A stretch of 64,000 nt of DNA from Lachnospiraceae bacterium (GTDB lineage Bacteria; Bacillota; Clostridia; Lachnospirales; Lachnospiraceae), in the NCBI GenBank assembly GCA_030825115.1, contig JAPJQL010000014.1:1-64000 (forward strand), in the 5' to 3' direction. The translations under genes and the position numbers were made by a program. Below the pieces are notes generated by a model. That model was not told where the DNA came from. It made no database searches and saw nothing but the letters and a program-made list of their open reading frames with translations. How positions within the stretch are numbered: the first letter of the stretch is position 1; every line of letters starts with the position of its first letter. Of the stretch, positions 60,508 through 64,000 are shown piece after piece.

Positions 60508-61125
60508 CTACTTTTCTTTTTCACTCAGATAAATCTCCTTGATCAGCTCCACCGTCCGGTCCATCCCCAGCAGGCTGACATTCAGCATGATCTGATGGGA
60601 TTCCAGCTTGCCCCACGGCTTATCCGCGTAATTCTCATAGTAGAACTTGCGCTTTCTGTCCACCCGGCGCACCGCATCTGCCGCCTCGTTCTCCGAAAGC
60701 TGGTACCGCTCCATGATCCGCTTCACACGGTCTTTCTTGTCCGCTCCAATAAAAATATTGATACACTTCGGATTATTGTGAAGCACCTCTGCCGCAGTAC
60801 GTCCGATGATGACGCAGGGTCCCTGGGCCGCCAGGGTTTCGATGATTCCACACTGAGTCAGGTACAGGCTGTCATTCAGCGTAAGCCCGTATCCGGTCAT
60901 GGAATTCGCCGTTTCCGGTATCCGGTAGTTGGCCAGAAAACGGCTCAGCGCGGCTTCATCAACCTGTTCCAGGTCATACTGGTCAACCCCCAGCTTCTGT
61001 GATGCCATGTCGATCAGTGCACGGTCATAACAGGGAATCCCCAGTTCCTTTGCAACCCGCTCGCCAATCTCACGTCCACCGCTTCCAAACTGCCGCCCAA
61101 TCGCAATCACCTGATTGTATTTCAT
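60508..61125 (-). CDS. cytidylate-kinase-like family protein
   Basis: 205-residue P-loop kinase of the Cytidylate_kin_2 type. The loop is IAIGRQFGSGGREIGERVA near residues 7-25; later CVIIGRTAAEVL and RVKRIMERYQLSENEAADAVRRVDRKRKFYYENY, typical of the family. It is not the essential Cmk, which has a different NMP-binding insert; the true substrate is uncertain. GAGGTG precedes the chosen ATG. Confidence 0.9.
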   Translation of the reverse strand: MKYNQVIAIGRQFGSGGREIGERVAKELGIPCYDRALIDMASQKLGVDQYDLEQVDEAALSRFLANYRIPETANSMTGYGLTLNDSLYLTQCGIIETLAAQGPCVIIGRTAAEVLHNNPKCINIFIGADKKDRVKRIMERYQLSENEAADAVRRVDRKRKFYYENYADKPWGKLESHQIMLNVSLLGMDRTVELIKEIYLSEKEK

Positions 61126-61211
61126 ACGGTTCACCTCGTTTCCATGAATCGAATCACGCGTCTTTGCCTTCTTACCTTCATTATAACTGATTTTGCCGGA
61201 AAAAGAAACCA

Positions 61212-62402
61212 CTATTCATCCTGCCCCAGCCCCTCAACGGCCTCTCTGATCCGTCTCATGCATTCTTCCACCATGCTTCTTGGCGCCGCCACATTGATCC
61301 GCTCAAAGCCTATGCCTTCCTCCCCAAAGATGTATCCTTCATCCAGGGCTACCTTCGCCTTCTTCTGCATCAGCTCTTCCAGCGCTTTTTCATCCGAACA
61401 ATATGCTCCCAGATCCAGCCACACCAGATAAGTCCCCTGGCAGTCCGTCACCTTCGCCTTTGGCAGATGCTCCGCTGCAAACGTCTCGATATAGCGGATA
61501 TTGCCGTCGATATACTCCCGCACCTGCTCCAGCCACTCTTCCCCCTCCGTGTAAGCCGCAATCACCGCCGTCAGGCCAAACGGACTGCACATGGAAACAG
61601 AAAACCGCTCATCTGTGATCTTTGTCCATCTCCTCTGATACTCCGGGTTTGTGATCACGATATTGCTGAACTGCATCCCTGCCAGATTAAAGGTCTTGCT
61701 TGGGGCAGTGCAGACAACGATCCTGTCTGCGTACTCCGGCGCCACCTTCGTCAGCGGGAAATGTTTGATGCCTACCCTTGTCAGGTCCGAATGGATCTCA
61801 TCCGAGATAATCCATTTGTCATATTTTTTCGCGATCTCCACAACCTTTCGAAGCTCCTCCTCAGTCCAGACGCGCCCCACCGGATTGTGAGGATTGCACA
61901 GGATCATACCCCGGTTCTTCTCATCCGCAAATTTGCGCTCCAGATCCTCAAAATCCATCTCATACGTATTGCCCGCACGGATCAGAGGATTGTTTACCAC
62001 CACCCGCTTATTTGCCAGAATCTTATTTGTAAATGGATAATATACCGGGCGCTGGATGATGATGCCGTCTCCCTCGTCTGACAGGATATTGATGAGAAAT
62101 GCCAGCGCAGGCACAACGCCGGGGCAAAAAAAGATATCCTTCGGGTTCAGCTCCCAGCCAAATCTCCGGCTGTACCAACCGGTTATGGCATTTTTACATT
62201 CTTCGTTCTCATATAAGGTATATCCGAAAATCTTTTTGTCGATCCGCTCATGGAGCGCCCGGATGATCGGCTCCGCACATGGCAGGTCCATATCCGCAAC
62301 CCACATGGACAGGGCGTCTTTTGGCGCTCCCTCCGGCATACTGTCCAGCTTGCTCGTATGGGTCCCCCGTCTGTCCACCGGTGTATCAAAATCATATTTC
62401 AT
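61212..62402 (-). CDS. patB: MalY/PatB-type PLP aminotransferase (cystathionine beta-lyase)
   Basis: 396-residue fold-type I PLP enzyme. Substrate-entry motif MWVADMDLPCAEP, NPHNPVGRVW, ISDEIHSDL and the PLP lysine in TAPSKTFNLAGMQFSN near residue 233. This group cleaves cystathionine or cysteine-S-conjugates. Its relation to the methionine genes at 32-36 kb is metabolic only, not positional. GGAGGG precedes the ATG. Confidence 0.93.
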   Translation of the reverse strand: MKYDFDTPVDRRGTHTSKLDSMPEGAPKDALSMWVADMDLPCAEPIIRALHERIDKKIFGYTLYENEECKNAITGWYSRRFGWELNPKDIFFCPGVVPALAFLINILSDEGDGIIIQRPVYYPFTNKILANKRVVVNNPLIRAGNTYEMDFEDLERKFADEKNRGMILCNPHNPVGRVWTEEELRKVVEIAKKYDKWIISDEIHSDLTRVGIKHFPLTKVAPEYADRIVVCTAPSKTFNLAGMQFSNIVITNPEYQRRWTKITDERFSVSMCSPFGLTAVIAAYTEGEEWLEQVREYIDGNIRYIETFAAEHLPKAKVTDCQGTYLVWLDLGAYCSDEKALEELMQKKAKVALDEGYIFGEEGIGFERINVAAPRSMVEECMRRIREAVEGLGQDE

Positions 62403-62514
62403 CTTATCTGCCCTCCGTATAAAAATATCCTGAAACTGCTTCTATTCTACGCTTGTCCAAGGCTTTTTGTCAAGAAATGCCCCGCCTGCCGGATATCGTT
62501 TTTTTGCTCTACAA

Positions 62515-62546
62515 TTGTAAACTCATCTCTATTTTTCAGTTGACAT
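62515..62546 (+). promoter_or_regulatory. BirA operator
   Basis: TTGTAAAC, 16 bases, GTTGACAT: one mismatch per half from the BirA consensus TTGTTAAC-N16-GTTAACAA. The right half overlaps the -35 of the bioY promoter, so biotin-bound BirA would repress it. Confidence 0.75.
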
Positions 62547-62568
62547 TCCGCTCCGGCACTTCTATAAT
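62540..62568 (+). promoter_or_regulatory. bioY promoter
   Basis: TTGACA and TATAAT with exactly 17 bases between, upstream of bioY on the plus strand. Confidence 0.88.
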
Positions 62569-62623
62569 GAGGTATGTATCAGACACTTTATAATCAAAAC
62601 AGAACGATACATCGGAGGTAATC

Positions 62624-63181
62624 ATGAAACAAAAATTCACAACCCAGGAACTGACAAAGATGGCGCTGCTCACGACCATGATCTGCGTTTCCGCCTATAT
62701 CACGATCCCGCTGCCATTCACCCCTGTCGCCCTGACGGCCCAGACCCTGGTCGTAAACCTGATCGCGCTGCTTTTAGCGCCCGGGCAGGCCGTATTCTCC
62801 ATAGGCATCTATCTGCTGCTCGGCCTCATCGGCCTTCCCGTCTTTTCCGGCGGCATGGGCGGACCTGCCAAGCTGTTTGGGCCTTCCGGCGGCTACCTGC
62901 TGTCATACCTGCTCGCCGTTGCGCTGATGTCCTGGCTAAAAGGAAAAAAATACAGCTTTGCCCGCTACAGCGCGGTGACGATCCTCGTTGGCATGCCGGT
63001 CATCTATTTCTTTGGAAGCATCTATATGAAAATACTGACCGGAATGGACTGGGCAGGCGTTCTCACTGCCGCCGTCCTGCCGTTTATCCCGCTCGACCTG
63101 TTTAAATGCTTTGCCGCTGCATTGATCGCCAAACCGGTACAGGCGGCGCTCTCAAAGAGTGCGTATGGGCAGGCAGGCTAA
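62624..63181 (+). CDS. bioY: biotin ECF transporter substrate-binding protein BioY
   Basis: 185-residue membrane S component that binds biotin. Six hydrophobic helices. Hallmarks: ITIPLPFTPVALTAQTLVVNL, GIYLLLGLIGLPVFSGGMGG and PSGGYLLSYLLA. GGAGGT precedes the ATG. No ECF ATPase genes lie nearby, so it probably uses a shared energising module. The promoter carries a BirA operator. Confidence 0.97.
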   Translation: MKQKFTTQELTKMALLTTMICVSAYITIPLPFTPVALTAQTLVVNLIALLLAPGQAVFSIGIYLLLGLIGLPVFSGGMGGPAKLFGPSGGYLLSYLLAVALMSWLKGKKYSFARYSAVTILVGMPVIYFFGSIYMKILTGMDWAGVLTAAVLPFIPLDLFKCFAAALIAKPVQAALSKSAYGQAG

Positions 63182-63202
63182 ACAATGCACTTCCTTATAT
63201 AA

Positions 63203-63244
63203 AAAATCCGATTGAGAAGATTTACTCCTTCCCAATCGGATTTT
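63203..63244. terminator. bioY terminator
   Basis: AAAATCCGATTGaGAAG / CTTCcCAATCGGATTTT arms around an eight-base loop. The right side also encodes the last codons of the convergent HTH gene. Confidence 0.8.
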
Positions 63245-63464
63245 CATTTTTCGGATCCTCTACAAACCGGACAATATCGTTCGGAGTACAGTTCAGATAT
63301 CGGCACAGCCTCTCTAACGTCAGCAAGGTCATATTGTTGCCCTTCTTAACCGCATCCAATGTCTTATTGTCCAGAATACCGTCTTTCAGAATCTTGTACT
63401 GAGTGACACCTCTTTCTTTCATCGTCTCCCATAACGGGCTGTAATCGATAATGGTACTCACCAT
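63222..63464 (-). CDS. Cro/C1-type helix-turn-helix regulator
   Basis: 80-residue regulator of the HTH_26 type: DYSPLWETMKERGVTQYKIL, then GILDNKTLDAVKKGNNMTLLTLERLCRYLNCTPNDIVRF. Start uncertain: I used the ATG giving the usual family length; earlier in-frame ATGs exist but none has a good ribosome binding site. It is convergent with bioY and shares its terminator. Confidence 0.82.
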   Translation of the reverse strand: MVSTIIDYSPLWETMKERGVTQYKILKDGILDNKTLDAVKKGNNMTLLTLERLCRYLNCTPNDIVRFVEDPKNENPIGKE

Positions 63465-63605
63465 CTTTCTCATATGATGATTAAGTATATCCATCATTTT
63501 GAAAAATATATATTGTGATTCTGCCCGCAATTTTTTATAATTGGGTATGTATACGTTAATGAGACAATACATAATTCTTATTTTTGAGATCAGGGGGTAT
63601 TTAAA

Positions 63606-63848
63606 ATGAATTTTGATGATTTAACAGAAAGACAGAAAAAGAATCTGGAAGAATTTATGAAAGTGACCATGGCCTGCGACGAAGAACAGCTCGCCGCCAT
63701 CGACCATCTGATTCCGATGACACAGGAACTGTTTGAGCGCTGTCTCGACACGCTGATCCAGATCAATGCCGTCAGACAGATTGACAGCCTGCTGCAGGAG
63801 TTTCCTGAGATGGCTAAAAAATGCGGGGAGGCGCTGGACGAAGAATGA
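63606..63848 (+). CDS. small helical hypothetical protein
   Basis: 80-residue acidic, all-helical protein (LTERQKKNLEEFMKVTMACDEEQLAAIDHLIP, then IQINAVRQIDSLLQEFPEMAKKCG). GGGGG precedes the ATG and a terminator follows. Not recognised. Confidence 0.65.
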   Translation: MNFDDLTERQKKNLEEFMKVTMACDEEQLAAIDHLIPMTQELFERCLDTLIQINAVRQIDSLLQEFPEMAKKCGEALDEE

Positions 63849-63872
63849 TGTTCCTTTAAGAATTGGCATGCA

Positions 63873-63904
63873 ACAGAGACAGCCCCAAAAGAGGCTGCCT
63901 CTGT
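63873..63904 (+). terminator. terminator after small helical gene
   Basis: ACAGAGaCAGCC / GGCTGcCTCTGT arms with an eight-base loop, followed by CTTTCT. Confidence 0.7.
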
Positions 63905-63925
63905 CTTTCTCCCATGCTTTTTTCG

Positions 63926-64000
63926 CTATGCTTTTTTTCCCACGAACATTTTCCAAAAGCAAAACAGTACCATTCCTATGATAGCTGTCGTCAGATAGAT
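63926..64000 (-). CDS. C-terminal end of a membrane protein, cut by window edge
   Basis: Open minus-strand frame running in from the right edge and ending after IYLTTAIIGMVLFCFWKMF and a GKKA tail. The hydrophobic helix with a basic end looks like the last span of a membrane protein. Only 24 residues are visible, so identification is impossible. Confidence 0.4.
   Translation of the reverse strand: MYLTTAIIGMVLFCFWKMFVGKKA

Noticed and set aside
1..64000. tRNA, rRNA, insertion-sequence transposase genes, known riboswitches
   Set aside because: No cloverleaf, rRNA segment, transposase or recognisable riboswitch was seen while reading both strands; a covariance-model scan would be needed to be certain.

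Overview
The window looks like a spore-forming, anaerobic Firmicute of the Clostridia, most likely Lachnospiraceae. It carries a spoIIIA sporulation operon, two oxygen-sensitive class III ribonucleotide reductases, cell-wall-binding-repeat exoproteins, a YtrA-type GntR regulator and strong AGGAGG ribosome binding sites. This placement is inference from gene content; there is no rRNA in the window.

Positions 1 to about 19290 are one end of a temperate siphophage-type prophage, cut by the left window edge. From right to left it holds an integrase, a lysogeny block on the plus strand (CI/LexA-like repressor, TM2 protein, DUF4041/GIY-YIG protein) and a divergent cro-like gene. A long minus-strand early operon follows: DUF1351, ERF annealase, SSB, ERCC4 nuclease, CHC2 primase and DUF927 helicase, then a likely iteron origin, small zinc proteins, a PP-loop enzyme and a sigma-like late activator, ending at a terminator. 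Next come A+T-rich accessory genes: a two-gene cassette driven by a promoter with a perfect LexA/SOS box in its spacer, a solitary membrane protein with its own terminator, a tiny conserved-looking gene and a HicAB toxin-antitoxin pair. The small and large terminase genes run to the edge.

The prophage abuts the stop codon of spoIIIAG. The operon spoIIIAA-AG is present in order on the minus strand, but spoIIIAH, which normally follows spoIIIAG, is not next to it and should lie beyond the prophage outside this window. The element therefore separates the last gene of the SpoIIIA-SpoIIQ channel operon from its promoter, which recalls the sigK-interrupting skin element.

The rest is chromosomal. 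24-29 kb: cell-wall-binding protein, RlmH, alpha/beta hydrolase with an acyltransferase, GNAT, response regulator, ComEA. 30-36 kb: small regulator pair, PAP2, GH25 lysozyme, and a methionine module metF / separate activation domain / metH. 37-46 kb: PTS IIC, D-cysteine desulfhydrase, a MacAB-like exporter and a GntR-ABC operon. 46-51 kb: carAB with a 170-bp palindromic repeat in its leader. 51-60 kb: SpoIID-like/peptidoglycan-binding protein, redoxin-fused NrdD under NrdR boxes, HflX, TPR protein, dUTPase, NrdG and a second NrdD. 60-64 kb: cytidylate-kinase-like protein, MalY/PatB aminotransferase, BirA-controlled bioY, an HTH regulator and small genes.
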